Source: Kineococcus sp. TRM81007 (GTDB lineage: Bacteria; Actinomycetota; Actinomycetes; Actinomycetales; Kineococcaceae). From it: a DNA stretch of 64,000 nt. Shown piece after piece: positions 8,927-18,491 of this stretch. Under the pieces are notes generated by a model that was not told the origin of the DNA, did no database searches, and saw only the letters and a list, made by a program, of their open reading frames with translations. The DNA lies in contig NZ_JALBVB010000056.1 in the NCBI RefSeq assembly GCF_022669155.1, forward strand, positions 491,684 through 555,683, given 5' to 3'. Position numbers and translations under genes: made by a program. Every line of letters starts with the position of its first letter. Positions within the stretch are counted from its first letter, which is position 1.

Positions 8927-9958
8927 TCAGGAGCGCGGAGGGGGAGACCACCCGAGCGCGGGGGCGACGTGGCGGACGACGGTCTCGAGCAGGTGCAGGT
9001 TGTACTCCACGCCCAGGGCGTTGGGGACGGTCAGCAGCAGGGTGTCCGCCTCCCGCACTGCCGCGTCCTTCGCGAGGTCCTCGGCGACGCGGTCCGGTTC
9101 GCCGACGTAGCTCTTGCCGAAGCGCGCCAGGCCCGGCTCGCCGAGGGAACCGACCTGGTCGGTGCTGCCGACCTCGCCGCCGAAGTACGCCCGGTCCTCG
9201 TCGGTGACCAGGGGCATCACGCTGCGGCTGACGGACACCCGCGGCTCACCCGGGTGGCCCGCCTGCGACCACGCCTGCCGGAAGAGCGCGATCTGCTCGG
9301 CCTGCAGCTCGTCGAACGGGACGCCGGTGTCCTCGGTGAGCAGGGTGGAGCTCATGAGGTTCATGCCCTGCTCACCGGCCCAGCGGGCGGTGGCACGGGT
9401 GCCCGAGCCCCACCAGACGCGCTGGGACAACCCCGGGGCCTGGGGCTGCACCGGCAGCGGCACGGAGCGTCCCGTCATCCGCGGGTCGGAGAGCGCCACG
9501 CCCTCGCCGGCGATCGCGCGGCGGAAGAGCGCGGTGTGCCGGCGGGCCATGTCCGCGCCGCTCTCGCCCTCGGCGGGCACGTGCCCGAACGCGGCCGGCC
9601 CGTCCAGGGCCGGTTCGGGTGAACCCCGGCTGACACCCAGCTGCAGGCGCCCGCCGGAGAGCAGGTCCACCTGCGCGGCCTCCTCGGCCATGTACAGGGG
9701 GTTCTCGTAGCGCATGTCGATCACGCCGGTGCCGAGCTCGATGCGGGACGTGCGCGCGGCCACCGCCGCCAGGACGGGGAACGGCGCCGCCTGCTGGCGG
9801 GCGAAGTGGTGCACCCGCACGTAGGCGCCGTCGACGCCGAGCTCCTCGGCGCCGACGGCCAGCTCGACGGTCTGCAGGAGGGCGTCGCGCGCCGTGCGGG
9901 CCCGCGAGCCGGCCACGGGCTGGTGGTGGCCGAAGGTGAGGAACCCGATGCGCTTCAC
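8927..9958 (-). CDS. LLM-class flavin-dependent oxidoreductase
   Basis: 343 residues with a luciferase-like TIM barrel. It begins VKRIGFLTFGHHQP and has VAARTSRIELGTGVIDMRYENPLYMAEEAAQVDLLSGGRLQLGVSRGS, the family's flavin-site region. The later IALFRQAWSQAG and MPLVTDEDRAYF segments fit FMN-type monooxygenases rather than a specific named enzyme, so the substrate is unknown. GTG 9958 is chosen for the conserved N-terminus; no good ribosome-binding site is visible. It is divergent from the shikimate-dehydrogenase-like gene, with 60 bp between the starts. Confidence 0.88.
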   Translation of the reverse strand: MKRIGFLTFGHHQPVAGSRARTARDALLQTVELAVGAEELGVDGAYVRVHHFARQQAAPFPVLAAVAARTSRIELGTGVIDMRYENPLYMAEEAAQVDLLSGGRLQLGVSRGSPEPALDGPAAFGHVPAEGESGADMARRHTALFRRAIAGEGVALSDPRMTGRSVPLPVQPQAPGLSQRVWWGSGTRATARWAGEQGMNLMSSTLLTEDTGVPFDELQAEQIALFRQAWSQAGHPGEPRVSVSRSVMPLVTDEDRAYFGGEVGSTDQVGSLGEPGLARFGKSYVGEPDRVAEDLAKDAAVREADTLLLTVPNALGVEYNLHLLETVVRHVAPALGWSPPPRS

Positions 9959-10018
9959 GACACGTTGAACGCGCAACGACCACCGGGTGTTCCACCCCGC
10001 GCCGGGCAGGATGGGTGC

Positions 10019-10888
10019 GTGACAGAGCAGCGCCAGAGCCCGCCCCGCCCCGCCCTGTCCCTGGAGCTGCGCGAGCGCGTCTCCAAGGACACCCGCCTGT
10101 GCATCTCGCTGTCGGGCCGGCCCAGCGACCTCGGCACCCGCTTCCACAACTTCCTGTACGCCGAGCTGGGCCTGGACTTCGTGTACAAGGCGTCCACCAC
10201 CGGCGACGTCGCCGCCGCGGTCGCCGGCATCCGCGCCCTGGGGATCCGCGGCTGCGGGGTGTCGATGCCCTTCAAGGAGGCCGTCATCCCCCTCGTCGAC
10301 GAGCTGACGGCCTCCGCCGCCGCGATCGACTCGGTGAACACGATCGTCAACGACGACGGCCACCTCGTGGCGCACAACACCGACTACCTCGCCGTGGTGA
10401 ACCTGCTCGCCGCCCACGGCGTGCGGCCGGACGGCCCGGCCGTGGTGCTCGGCAGCGGCGGCATGGCCAAGGCGTGCCTGGCGGCGCTGCGCGACGGCGG
10501 CTTCGCCGACCTGACCGTCGTGGCCCGCAACGAGCAGGCCGGCCCGGCCCTCGCCGGCGCCTACGGGGCCCGGTGGGTGCCGGAGGCGTCGGACCTGCGC
10601 CCGGCGCTGCTGGTCAACGCCACCCCCGTCGGCATGACCGGCGGCGAGGACGCCGACCGGCTGCCCGCCCCGCGCGAGGTGGTGGCCGCCGCGGCCGCCG
10701 TCGTGGAGGTCGTCGCGGTGCCCGCGGAGACGCCCCTGGTGCGCCTGGCCCGCGAGCTCGGCGCCGAGGTCGTCACCGGTACCGAGATCGCGGCGGTGCA
10801 GGCCGCCGAGCAGTTCGCCCTCTACACGGGGGTGCGGCCCACGGACGAGCAGGTGCGCCGGGCCGGGGAGTTCTCCCGCGCCCGCTGA
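10019..10888 (+). CDS. Shikimate 5-dehydrogenase-like protein
   Basis: 289 residues with the AroE two-domain fold. The N-terminal substrate domain has LCISLSGRPSDLGTRFHN and GCGVSMPFKEAVIPLVDEL, whose Lys matches the catalytic Lys. NTDYLAV matches the catalytic Asp region, and VVLGSGGMAKACLAAL is the NADP-binding glycine loop. The SMPFKE variant, instead of the NVTIPHK typical of AroE, points to the SDH-like subgroup (HI0607 type), whose physiological substrate is unclear. GTG 10019 has GGGCAGGA about 7 nt upstream. No other aromatic-pathway gene lies next to it. Confidence 0.85.
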   Translation: MTEQRQSPPRPALSLELRERVSKDTRLCISLSGRPSDLGTRFHNFLYAELGLDFVYKASTTGDVAAAVAGIRALGIRGCGVSMPFKEAVIPLVDELTASAAAIDSVNTIVNDDGHLVAHNTDYLAVVNLLAAHGVRPDGPAVVLGSGGMAKACLAALRDGGFADLTVVARNEQAGPALAGAYGARWVPEASDLRPALLVNATPVGMTGGEDADRLPAPREVVAAAAAVVEVVAVPAETPLVRLARELGAEVVTGTEIAAVQAAEQFALYTGVRPTDEQVRRAGEFSRAR

Positions 10889-10957
10889 CCCCGTCCGCGC
10901 CCGGCATCACCCGCACGCCGCATCCAGTCCACGCCCGCGACGGCCGACACAGTCGCC

Positions 10958-11848
10958 GTGAGCGTCCAGCGACCGCGCCCCGCCGCGCCCCCGGTCCCGC
11001 CCGAGCGCCGTCGGCACCTGCTGGTGGCCGGTGTCCCGGCCGCGGGCGTCCTGGGCGTGGTCCTGGCCGGTCTGCTGCCGGTGCGGGTCGCGGCGGTCGC
11101 CGCGGGAGCCGTGGTCGCCGCGGTCTGCCTGCTGGTCCTGGCGCGGGCGCTGCTGGTGGCCCTGCGCTCGCGCGCGGAGTCGGAGGAGTCCCTGGTGCGC
11201 CTGCACGCCGAGCTGCACGCGGCGCGCGACGAGAGCGTCAAGGACCCCCTCACCGACCTGCTCAACCGCCGTGGGCTGCTGCTGCTCGGGCACCAGGTCA
11301 TCGAGTCCGCGCGCCGCTCCGGCGGGGCGGTGCACGCCTGCGTCGTGGAGGTCACGCCCGCGGTGGTGCTGGGGGTGCCGGCCGGGCACCCGGGCCGGGC
11401 GGGTGAGCAGCGCGCCGACGACTGGCGCGCCGTCGCCGCGTCCCTGCGCGGGGCCACCCGCACCACCGACGTGGTCGCGCGGGAGGACGAGGGCCGCTTC
11501 CTGGTGCTGGGGCCGGGCGCCGGCCTGCACGCCCAGGAGCTGGAGCGCCGGGTGCGGGTGGGCCTGGCCCAGCAGCGGCTGGGCGGGGGCACCGGCGACG
11601 GGGAGGCCTCGCCGCGGCTGTCCGTCGAGGTGGGCGCCGCGGTCCTCGCGCCGTGGGACGACGGCGGGGTGGGTGACCTGCTGGTGCGTGCCGAGCAGTC
11701 CCTGGCGCAGCGGCGCGCCCTGCGCCGCAGCGTGCCGCAGCACGGCTGGGGCCGGCGGCGCGGGGACCGGCGCACCGGGGGCGGCACGGGCAGCGGCGCC
11801 CCGGGGGGCGGCGCCGGCGCCGGCGGCACCGAGCGCCCGGGGGGCTGA
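10958..11848 (+). CDS. Membrane protein with degenerate GGDEF domain
   Basis: 296 residues. Two membrane spans (about 21-40 and 42-68) are followed by a short helix and a GGDEF-type domain starting KDPLTDLLNRRGLLLLG (96-111). The active-site motif is lost: the position of GGDEF reads DEGRF (177-181), and the metal-binding Asp-rich strand reads EVTPAVV. It is therefore unlikely to make c-di-GMP and may act as a sensor or scaffold. The tail (about 255-296) is Gly/Arg-rich. GTG 10958 is preceded by GACACA-N6, a weak leaderless-type promoter. Confidence 0.8.
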   Translation: MSVQRPRPAAPPVPPERRRHLLVAGVPAAGVLGVVLAGLLPVRVAAVAAGAVVAAVCLLVLARALLVALRSRAESEESLVRLHAELHAARDESVKDPLTDLLNRRGLLLLGHQVIESARRSGGAVHACVVEVTPAVVLGVPAGHPGRAGEQRADDWRAVAASLRGATRTTDVVAREDEGRFLVLGPGAGLHAQELERRVRVGLAQQRLGGGTGDGEASPRLSVEVGAAVLAPWDDGGVGDLLVRAEQSLAQRRALRRSVPQHGWGRRRGDRRTGGGTGSGAPGGGAGAGGTERPGG

Positions 11849-11858
11849 GGTCACGCGC

Positions 11859-11873
11859 TAGGCTGGTGGCGTG
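11859..11873 (+). promoter_or_regulatory. Leaderless promoter of the leuS leader
   Basis: The -10 box TAGGCT (11859-11864) and a 6-nt gap put the transcription start on GTG 11871. The spacing is the same as in front of proA and several other genes in the window. Confidence 0.65.
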
Positions 11874-11906
11874 CGGACCCGCCGACTCCTCGCCGGACCG
11901 CGCTGA
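11871..11906 (+). CDS. Candidate leader peptide of leuS (tandem Leu codons)
   Basis: An 11-residue frame, [11 protein letters not shown], reads from GTG 11871 to TGA 11904-11906. It contains two adjacent leucine codons (CTC CTC at 11886-11891) and lies at the predicted 5' end of the leuS transcript. An intrinsic terminator follows 30 nt later, upstream of leuS. A ribosome-sensed leucine or tRNA-Leu charging switch is the obvious reading. It is inferred from arrangement only, and I could not draw a convincing antiterminator. Confidence 0.45.
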   Translation: MRTRRLLAGPR

Positions 11907-11935
11907 GCGGCTGCGGACGCAGCGCCGGCGCGGTG

Positions 11936-11960
11936 ACCCCTCCTGAGCGAGGGGTTTTCC
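11936..11960 (+). terminator. Intrinsic terminator/attenuator upstream of leuS
   Basis: A 7-bp stem ACCCCTC (11936-11942) with GAGGGGT (11949-11955), a 6-nt loop, and the run TTTT at 11955-11958. This is one of the few hairpins in the window with a real T-tract. It stands between the candidate leader peptide and the leuS start, so it is more likely an attenuator than the end of the GGDEF gene transcript. Confidence 0.7.
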
Positions 11961-12007
11961 CATGTCGGGGGCGGGACCGGGCGCACGCGGCCCACCAGGA
12001 GGACGAG

Positions 12008-14731
12008 ATGACGCAGACCGAGGCGGGGACCGGCGTCCCCGCGGCCCACGAGCCCGAACGGGACGGCGAGCGCTACGACGCGCACGCCCTGCAGGAGAAG
12101 TGGCTGCCGGTCTGGGACGAGCTCAAGCCCTTCCGCAGCGGCGAGCCGGGCGACACCCGGCCCAAGAAGTACGTGCTCGACATGTTCCCGTACCCCTCCG
12201 GCGACCTGCACATGGGTCACGCCGAGGCGTACGCGCTGGGCGACGTCATCGCGCGGTACTGGCTGCAGCGCGGCTTCGACGTCATGCACCCCATCGGCTG
12301 GGACGCCTTCGGCCTGCCGGCGGAGAACGCGGCCATCAAGCGCGGCCTGGACCCGCGGGCGTGGACGTACGACAACATCGCCCAGCAGCGGGCGTCGATG
12401 CGCCGCTACGCGTGCTCCTTCGACTGGGACCGCGTGCTGCACACCTCCGACCCCGAGTACTACAAGTGGAACCAGTGGCTGTTCCTGAAGCTGTACGAGC
12501 GGGGCCTGGCCTACCGCAAGGACTCCCTGGTCAACTGGGACCCGGTGGACCAGACGGTGCTGGCCAACGAGCAGGTGATGCCCGACGGCACGTCCGAGCG
12601 CTCCGGCGCCAAGGTCGTCAAGAAGAAGCTGACCCAGTGGTACTTCCGCATCACGGAGTACGCGGACCGCCTGCTGGACGACCTGGACACCCTCGAGGGC
12701 ACGTGGCCCTCGAAGGTCATCAGCATGCAGCGCAACTGGATCGGCCGTTCCAGCGGCGCCGAGGTCGAGTTCGCCATCGAGGGCCGCGAGCAGCCGGTGA
12801 CCGTGTACACCACGCGCCCGGACACGCTGCACGGCGCGACGTTCATGGTGGTCGCGGCCGACTCCGACCTGGCGGAGGAGCTGGCCGCCGACGCCGAGCC
12901 GGCCGTTCGCGCCGCGTTCGAGGAGTACCGCACGCAGGTGCAGGAGACCTCCGAGATCGACCGGCTGGCCACCGACCGGGAGAAGACCGGCGTGCCGCTG
13001 GGGCGGTTCGCGGTCAACCCCGTCAACGGTGAGCGGCTGCCGATCTGGGCCGCCGACTACGTGCTGGCCGACTACGGCACCGGCGCCATCATGGCCGTGC
13101 CCGCCCACGACCAGCGCGACCTGGACTTCGCCCGCGCCTTCGGCCTGCCGGTGCGCGTGGTCGTGGACGTGCGCGACGCCGAGGGGAACGCGCTGCCCGA
13201 CCCCGCGGAGTCGGGCACCGCGACCGCCGGCGACGGCGTGCTGGTCAACTCCGGCGAGCTGGACGGCCTGGACAAGGCCGCCGGCGTCGCGAAGGCGATC
13301 GAGCTGCTCCAGGCGGCCGGCAAGGGCCGCGCCGCGAAGAACTACCGGCTGCGCGACTGGCTGATCTCCCGCCAGCGCTACTGGGGAACCCCCATCCCGA
13401 TCGTCCACACGGACAGCGGCGAGGTCCCCGTCCCCGAGGACCAGCTGCCGGTGCTGCTGCCGCCGAGCGAGGGGCTGAACCTGACCCCGAAGGGCACCTC
13501 CCCGCTGGGGGCCGCCGAGGACTGGGTGAACGTGCCCAGCCCGGTCGACGGCACGCCCGCCCGGCGCGACCCGGACACGATGGACACGTTCGTCGACTCG
13601 TCCTGGTACTTCCTGCGGTTCGTCTCCCCGGAGGACGACACCCAGCCGTTCGACCGAGACCTCATCGCGCAGTGGGGCCCGATCGACCAGTACGTCGGCG
13701 GCGTGACCCACGCGATCCTGCACCTGCTGTACGCGCGGTTCATCACCAAGGTGCTGCACGACATGGGGTACCTGCCGTTCGACGAGCCGTTCGCCCGGCT
13801 GCTGAACCAGGGCATGGTCCTCATGGAGGGCTCGGCGATGAGCAAGTCCAAGGGCAACATCGTGCGCCTGTCCGACCAGCTGGACGAGCACGGCGTGGAC
13901 GCGGTGCGCCTGACGATGTCGTTCGCGGGCCCGCCCGAGGACGACATCGACTGGGCCGACGTGTCCCCGTCGGGGTCGGCGAAGTTCCTGGGCCGCGCGT
14001 GGCGGCTGGCGCGCGACGTCACCTCCGAGCGCGGTGCCGACCCGACGGCCGGTGACGCGGCCCTGCGGGCGGTGACGCACCGCTCGGTGCACGAGATCAC
14101 CCAGCACGTCGAGGCGTACCGGTTCAACGTGGCCGTCGCCCGTCTCATGGAGCTGGTCAACGCCACCCGCAAGGCGATCGACTCCGCCGACGTCGGCCCG
14201 GCCGACCCGGCGGTGCGCGAGGCGACCGAGGCGGTGGCGGTGGTCCTGAGCCTGTTCGCGCCGTACGCGGCGGAGGACATGTGGTCGCTGCTGGGGCACG
14301 AGCCGGCCGTGGCGCGCGCCGGCTGGCCGGTCGTCGACGAGTCGCTGCTGGTGCAGGAGACGGTGACGTGCGTGGTGCAGGTCAAGGGCAAGGTCCGTGA
14401 CCGCCTGGAGGTCGCTCCCGACATCACCGAGGACGCGCTGCGCGAGCTGGCGCTGGCGAGCGAGAAGGTGCAGGCGGCGATCGGCGGCGCCGAGCTGCGC
14501 ACCGTCGTGGTGCGCGCCCCGAAGCTGGTGAACATCGTCCCGGGGCCGGGCGTCAGGCCTGCGCGGCCTTCGCCTCCCAGCCGGGCAGGTCCTCCTCGGC
14601 GATCGGGTAGCCGGGGAACCGGGTCAGCCGCACCAGCGGGATCGCGCGCATCATCTGCCCGCTGTGCGGGTCGTCGAGCATCGCCGTCCACTGGCCCTCG
14701 CCCAGAGCCTCGCGGACCAGCGGGCCGGTGA
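12008..14731 (+). CDS. leuS: Leucine--tRNA ligase
   Basis: 907 residues. It charges tRNA-Leu. Class I signatures are HMGH in [15 protein letters not shown] and the KMSKS loop as SAMSKSKGN. The CP1 editing domain lies between, around 230-425, with [16 protein letters not shown] and [23 protein letters not shown] 12008 has AGGAGG about 7 nt upstream. The conserved C-terminus of LeuRS is normally near KLVNIVPG, reached here at residue 846. The frame then runs 61 residues further, Arg/Pro/Ser-rich and not family-like, overlapping 179 bp of the convergent GH3 gene. This may be a true extension or a base-call error near 14545. Confidence 0.93.
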   Translation: MTQTEAGTGVPAAHEPERDGERYDAHALQEKWLPVWDELKPFRSGEPGDTRPKKYVLDMFPYPSGDLHMGHAEAYALGDVIARYWLQRGFDVMHPIGWDAFGLPAENAAIKRGLDPRAWTYDNIAQQRASMRRYACSFDWDRVLHTSDPEYYKWNQWLFLKLYERGLAYRKDSLVNWDPVDQTVLANEQVMPDGTSERSGAKVVKKKLTQWYFRITEYADRLLDDLDTLEGTWPSKVISMQRNWIGRSSGAEVEFAIEGREQPVTVYTTRPDTLHGATFMVVAADSDLAEELAADAEPAVRAAFEEYRTQVQETSEIDRLATDREKTGVPLGRFAVNPVNGERLPIWAADYVLADYGTGAIMAVPAHDQRDLDFARAFGLPVRVVVDVRDAEGNALPDPAESGTATAGDGVLVNSGELDGLDKAAGVAKAIELLQAAGKGRAAKNYRLRDWLISRQRYWGTPIPIVHTDSGEVPVPEDQLPVLLPPSEGLNLTPKGTSPLGAAEDWVNVPSPVDGTPARRDPDTMDTFVDSSWYFLRFVSPEDDTQPFDRDLIAQWGPIDQYVGGVTHAILHLLYARFITKVLHDMGYLPFDEPFARLLNQGMVLMEGSAMSKSKGNIVRLSDQLDEHGVDAVRLTMSFAGPPEDDIDWADVSPSGSAKFLGRAWRLARDVTSERGADPTAGDAALRAVTHRSVHEITQHVEAYRFNVAVARLMELVNATRKAIDSADVGPADPAVREATEAVAVVLSLFAPYAAEDMWSLLGHEPAVARAGWPVVDESLLVQETVTCVVQVKGKVRDRLEVAPDITEDALRELALASEKVQAAIGGAELRTVVVRAPKLVNIVPGPGVRPARPSPPSRAGPPRRSGSRGTGSAAPAGSRASSARCAGRRASPSTGPRPEPRGPAGR

Positions 14732-16841
14732 CGGGGTGCTGCAGCCACGCGTCGACGGGGGACTCGCCCGTCAGCGGGACCGTGACGTCGTCGCCGTCGA
14801 GGGTCACCACCTCGGTCAGGCGCACGTCGCGCGAGGACGCCCCGACGCGGACCTGGAACTCGCCGCCCTCGACGACCCAGCGGCCGGCGGCGGTGTGCCA
14901 GAACGCGAACGCGCGCCGGTCCAGCGCGATGGTGGCGGTGCCGCTCTCACCGGGGGCGAGGGTGAGGCGGGCGAACCCCTTCAGCTCCTGCTCGGGCCGG
15001 TACGCGCTGGTGACCGGGTCGCTGACGTAGACCTGGACGGTCTCGGTGCCCGCGACGTCGCCGGTGTTGGTGACGGTCACGGTGACCTCCGCGCCGTTCC
15101 CGTCCGGGCGCACCGACAGGTTCGAGTAGGCGAACGTCGTGTAGGACAGGCCGTGCCCGAACGGGTACGCGACCGGCAGGGCGTGCGCGTCGTACCAGCG
15201 GTAGCCGATGAGCAGGCCCTCGCCGTAGCGCACGTGGCCGTGCTCGCCGGGGAAGTTCCCGACGGTCGGGTTGTCGTGGTGGCTGACGGGGATCGTCTCG
15301 GCGAGGCGGCCGGAGGGGTTCACCGCACCCGTGAGCAGGTCGGCGACGGCCCCGCCGCCGGCCTGGCCCAGCAGCCAGGTCTCCAGCAGCGCCGGCACCT
15401 GCTGCTGCCACGGCTCGACCGTCACCGCGGAACCGTTGGAGAGCACGACGACGACCTTCGCGTTCGCCGCGGCGACGCGCCGCAGCAGTTCGACCTGGGC
15501 GGCGGGCAGGTCCATGTGATCGCGGTCGTAGCCCTCGGACTCGTAGCGCGGCGGCAGGCCGAGGAACACCACGGCGACCTCGGCGGCCGCCGCCGCGGCG
15601 ACGGCCTCGTCGGCCAGCGCGGCGTCGAGGTCCTCGGAGTCCGGGTCGTAGCCGGCGGCGAAGACGACGTCGCGGGAACCCTCGAACACGGTCCGCAGGG
15701 CGGTGAGCGCGTCGTCGAGGCGGGTGGGGTTGACCTGCGAGGAACCGGCTCCCTGGTAGCGGGGGGTGCGGGCGAACTCGCCGATCACCGCGACGGTGCC
15801 CCCGGCCGGTGCCAACGGCAGCAGGGGAGCGCCGTCCACGGGCTCGTTCCGCAGCAGCACCGCGCTGGCGGTGGCGGCCTCGCGGGCCAGTGCGTGGTGC
15901 GCGTCGACGTCCACGGTGCCGGGCTCGGCCAGGGCCGGGGCCGCCTTCTCGAGCAGTTCCAGCACGCGGCGCGCGGCGAGGTCGACGTCGGCCTCGGACA
16001 GCGTGCCGGCGGCGACCGCGTCGAGGATCCGCCGCGTGCCGCTGCCGCCGGAGGACGGCATCTCCAGGTCCAGGCCGGCGCGCACGCCGTCCTCGCGCAC
16101 GTTCACCGCGCCCCAGTCGGAGACGACCAGGCCCTCGAAACCCCACTCCTCGCGCAGCACCCGCGTCAGCAGCCACGGGTCCTCGGAGGCGTACACGCCG
16201 TTGATCCGGTTGTACGAGCACATGACGGTCCACGGCTGGGCGGTGCGCACGACCCGCTCGAAGGCCGTCAGGTAGATCTCGCGCAGCGTGCGCTCGTCCA
16301 CGTCGGCGGAGACGGTCATGCGCTCCGTCTCCTGGTTGTTGGCCGCGAAGTGCTTCAGGGAGGTGCCCACGCCCTGGCTCTGCACGCCGTCGACCATCGC
16401 GGCGGCCAGGTCACCGGCGAGCACCGGGTCCTCGGAGAAGTACTCGAAGTTGCGCCCGCACAGCGGGGTGCGCTTCATGTTCACGCCCGGGCCCAGCAGG
16501 ACGGCGACCCGCTCGGCGCGGGTCTCGCGGCCCAGGGCCTCGCCGACGCGACGCAGCAGGGAGGTGTCCCAGGAGGAGGCCAGCCCGGCGGCTGGCGGGA
16601 AGCAGGTCGCCGGGACGCTGGCGTTCAGCCCGAGGTGGTCGGCGCCCTCGGCCTGCTTGCGCAGGCCGTGCGGGCCGTCGGTGACCATCACGGCCGGGAC
16701 GCCGAGGCGCTCGACGGGCTGGGTGTGCCAGAAGTCGGAGCCGTCGAGCAGCGACGCCTTCTCCTCGAGGGTGAGCTGGGCGAGGAGCTCGGGGACGCGG
16801 GAGCCGGCCGGGGCCGGGGTGGGGACGGCGTTGTCGGTCAT
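14553..16841 (-). CDS. Glycoside hydrolase family 3 (beta-glucosidase type)
   Basis: 762 residues. The GH3 N-terminal barrel begins [39 protein letters not shown]. Substrate residues are in [31 protein letters not shown], and the nucleophile Asp in [26 protein letters not shown]. The C-terminal GH3 domain and a fibronectin-III-like domain ([37 protein letters not shown]) follow. There is no signal peptide, so it probably acts in the cytoplasm on imported oligosaccharides. ATG 16841 is used. The divergent neighbour is a TetR regulator that may control it. Confidence 0.92.
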   Translation of the reverse strand: MTDNAVPTPAPAGSRVPELLAQLTLEEKASLLDGSDFWHTQPVERLGVPAVMVTDGPHGLRKQAEGADHLGLNASVPATCFPPAAGLASSWDTSLLRRVGEALGRETRAERVAVLLGPGVNMKRTPLCGRNFEYFSEDPVLAGDLAAAMVDGVQSQGVGTSLKHFAANNQETERMTVSADVDERTLREIYLTAFERVVRTAQPWTVMCSYNRINGVYASEDPWLLTRVLREEWGFEGLVVSDWGAVNVREDGVRAGLDLEMPSSGGSGTRRILDAVAAGTLSEADVDLAARRVLELLEKAAPALAEPGTVDVDAHHALAREAATASAVLLRNEPVDGAPLLPLAPAGGTVAVIGEFARTPRYQGAGSSQVNPTRLDDALTALRTVFEGSRDVVFAAGYDPDSEDLDAALADEAVAAAAAAEVAVVFLGLPPRYESEGYDRDHMDLPAAQVELLRRVAAANAKVVVVLSNGSAVTVEPWQQQVPALLETWLLGQAGGGAVADLLTGAVNPSGRLAETIPVSHHDNPTVGNFPGEHGHVRYGEGLLIGYRWYDAHALPVAYPFGHGLSYTTFAYSNLSVRPDGNGAEVTVTVTNTGDVAGTETVQVYVSDPVTSAYRPEQELKGFARLTLAPGESGTATIALDRRAFAFWHTAAGRWVVEGGEFQVRVGASSRDVRLTEVVTLDGDDVTVPLTGESPVDAWLQHPVTGPLVREALGEGQWTAMLDDPHSGQMMRAIPLVRLTRFPGYPIAEEDLPGWEAKAAQA

Positions 16842-16866
16842 GCGGCGCACCGTACCCCCAAAACCG

Positions 16867-16906
16867 ACCAGGTGGTAGGCATTGGGTTGGTGAGCTGGTA
16901 GACACT
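16867..16906. promoter_or_regulatory. Intergenic control region with direct repeats between GH3 and TetR genes
   Basis: The 69-bp divergent gap contains two similar 11-mers, TGGTAGGCATT (16873-16883) and TGGTAGACACT (16896-16906), 23 bp apart, plus the small inverted element ACCA-GG-TGGT (16867-16876). The second 11-mer includes the TAGACA that serves as the likely -10 box, 6 nt before GTG 16911. It is a plausible site for TetR autoregulation and GH3 control. Confidence 0.5.
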
Positions 16907-16910
16907 CCCC

Positions 16911-17564
16911 GTGCAGCGCAGCGGGGCGGGGACCGGGGACGACGCGGGGCGCGGTGCGCGCGCCGACGGGTACGCCAAGGGGCGCGAGCGGCGTCGGCTG
17001 ATCCTGGACGAAGCCGTGCGCCTGTTCGGCGAGTCCGGCTACCGCGCCGCCTCGCTGCGCGAGCTGGCTGCGCGCTGCGGCCTCTCGCACGCCGGGCTGC
17101 TGCACCACGTCGGCAGCAAGCAGGCCCTGCTGCTGGCGGTCCTGGAGCACCGCGACGCCCTCGACGCCGCCGAGTTCGCGCTCGTCGAGCGCAGCGGGGC
17201 GGACCGGCTGCACGCCCTCGTGGAGGTGGCGTGCCGCAACGCCGCCCGCCCCGGCATCGTCGAGCTGTTCACGGTCCTCTCCGCCGAGGCGACCGCCCCC
17301 GGCCACCCCGCCCGCGCCTTCTTCGCGGAGCGGTACGCGTGCACCGTGGAGCAGGTGCGCTCGGCGTTCGCGGACTGCGCGCACCCCGACCCCGCCTCCG
17401 CCGCCCGCCGCCTCGTGGCGGTCATGGACGGGCTGCAGGTGCAGTGGCTGCTGGACCGGGACGGCCTCGACATGGCTGTCCAGGTCGAGCAGCACCTGGC
17501 GGCCGAGCTCGCGCGCGTTCCCCAGGCGGGCACCGGCGACCGCGGTCCACAGCCCGGCGGCTGA
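16911..17564 (+). CDS. TetR family transcriptional regulator
   Basis: 217 residues. The N-terminal DNA-binding domain has the TetR pattern RRRLILDEAVRLFGESGYRAASLRELAARCGLSHAGLLHHVGSKQALLLAVLEHRD (about 26-82), with the helix-turn-helix near LRELAARCGLSHAGLLHHVGS. The all-helical ligand domain ends MDGLQVQWLLDRDGLDM. GTG 16911 looks leaderless (TAGACA-N6). Its position divergent to the GH3 gene suggests it senses a sugar-related ligand and represses that gene and itself. Confidence 0.9.
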   Translation: MQRSGAGTGDDAGRGARADGYAKGRERRRLILDEAVRLFGESGYRAASLRELAARCGLSHAGLLHHVGSKQALLLAVLEHRDALDAAEFALVERSGADRLHALVEVACRNAARPGIVELFTVLSAEATAPGHPARAFFAERYACTVEQVRSAFADCAHPDPASAARRLVAVMDGLQVQWLLDRDGLDMAVQVEQHLAAELARVPQAGTGDRGPQPGG

Positions 17565-17591
17565 CCCGCTGCCCACCGGGGTGCGCGCACC

Positions 17592-17606
17592 TAGCGTCCC
17601 CGCGTG
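17592..17606 (+). promoter_or_regulatory. Leaderless promoter of comEA-comEC
   Basis: The -10 box TAGCGT (17592-17597), 6 nt, then GTG 17604. No Shine-Dalgarno precedes the start. Confidence 0.65.
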
Positions 17607-18491
17607 CCCCCGCCCCCGCTGTCCGACCGCGTCGCCGCGGCCCGCGCCCGCGCCCTGGCGCAGCGCCAGCTGCGCACCCCGGCCGGGCCGCCGGGGCGCG
17701 GCGGTCCCGGCGCGGGGTTGCCCGCGTTGCTGGGCGAGGCGCTGCAGCGCGTGGAGGACCGGGTGCCGCCGGGGGTGCGGGCGCTGCGCTGGCGCGTGGG
17801 GCCGCGCGCCGCCGCCGGGGTGGTGCTCGTGGTCGCCCTGCTGGCCGCCGGCCTGGGAGCCCTCGCCTGGGCCACCTGGCCGGGCGGGGCGCCCGCGACG
17901 GCCCCCGGGCAGGTCGTGCCCACCCGCACCGGCGCCCCCGCTCCCTCCACCCCCTCCAGCGGCGCCACCGGGGCGGCGGCCCCCGCGACGCCGGCGGGTG
18001 CGTCGGCGGCCACGCCCGCCACGACGGCCGTCGCGACGTCCACCGGCACCGTCGTCGTCCACGTCGCCGGCCGGGTCCTCCAGCCCGGTCTGGTGACCCT
18101 GCCCGCCGGCAGCCGCGTCGCCGACGCGCTGGGCGCGGCCGGCGGTGCCGCGCCCGAGGCCGACCTCGCCGCGCTCAACCTCGCCCGCCCTCTCACCGAC
18201 GGCGAGCAGGTCCTCGTCCCCGCCCCCGGGGAGGTCGCCGTGCCCGCCCCCGCGGCGCCGCCCCCGCAGGCCGGGGCCGCGGCGGGAGCGGTGCCCGCAG
18301 CGGTGGTGGACCTCAACACCGCCACCGCGGAGCAGCTCGACGCCCTGCCCGGCATCGGTGAGGTCCTCGCCGGGCGGATCGTCGCCTGGCGGCAGGACAA
18401 CGGCCGCTTCACCTCCGTGGAGGAGCTGGGGGAGGTGCCGGGGATCGGCCCCAAGCTGCTCGACGGCGTCCGCGACCTCGTGCGCGCGTGA
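17604..18491 (+). CDS. comEA: ComEA-type competence DNA-binding protein
   Basis: 295 residues. A basic cytoplasmic N-terminus is followed by one membrane span (about 73-96, AAAGVVLVVALLAAGLGALAWATW) and a Pro/Thr/Ala linker. Next comes an SLBB domain (about 152-205, VVVHVAGRVLQPGLVTLPAGSRVADAL). The C-terminal double helix-hairpin-helix (about 238-295) reads VVDLNTATAEQLDALPGIGEVLAGRIVAWR and LGEVPGIGPKLLDGVRDLV. ComEA captures incoming double-stranded DNA outside the membrane. It overlaps comEC by 4 bp, so uptake genes are co-expressed. Confidence 0.92.
   Translation: MPPPPLSDRVAAARARALAQRQLRTPAGPPGRGGPGAGLPALLGEALQRVEDRVPPGVRALRWRVGPRAAAGVVLVVALLAAGLGALAWATWPGGAPATAPGQVVPTRTGAPAPSTPSSGATGAAAPATPAGASAATPATTAVATSTGTVVVHVAGRVLQPGLVTLPAGSRVADALGAAGGAAPEADLAALNLARPLTDGEQVLVPAPGEVAVPAPAAPPPQAGAAAGAVPAAVVDLNTATAEQLDALPGIGEVLAGRIVAWRQDNGRFTSVEELGEVPGIGPKLLDGVRDLVRA

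Noticed and set aside
11881..12007. T-box leader upstream of leuS
   Set aside because: No TGGN-type T-box core or specifier loop could be recognised. A short leader peptide plus terminator fits better.
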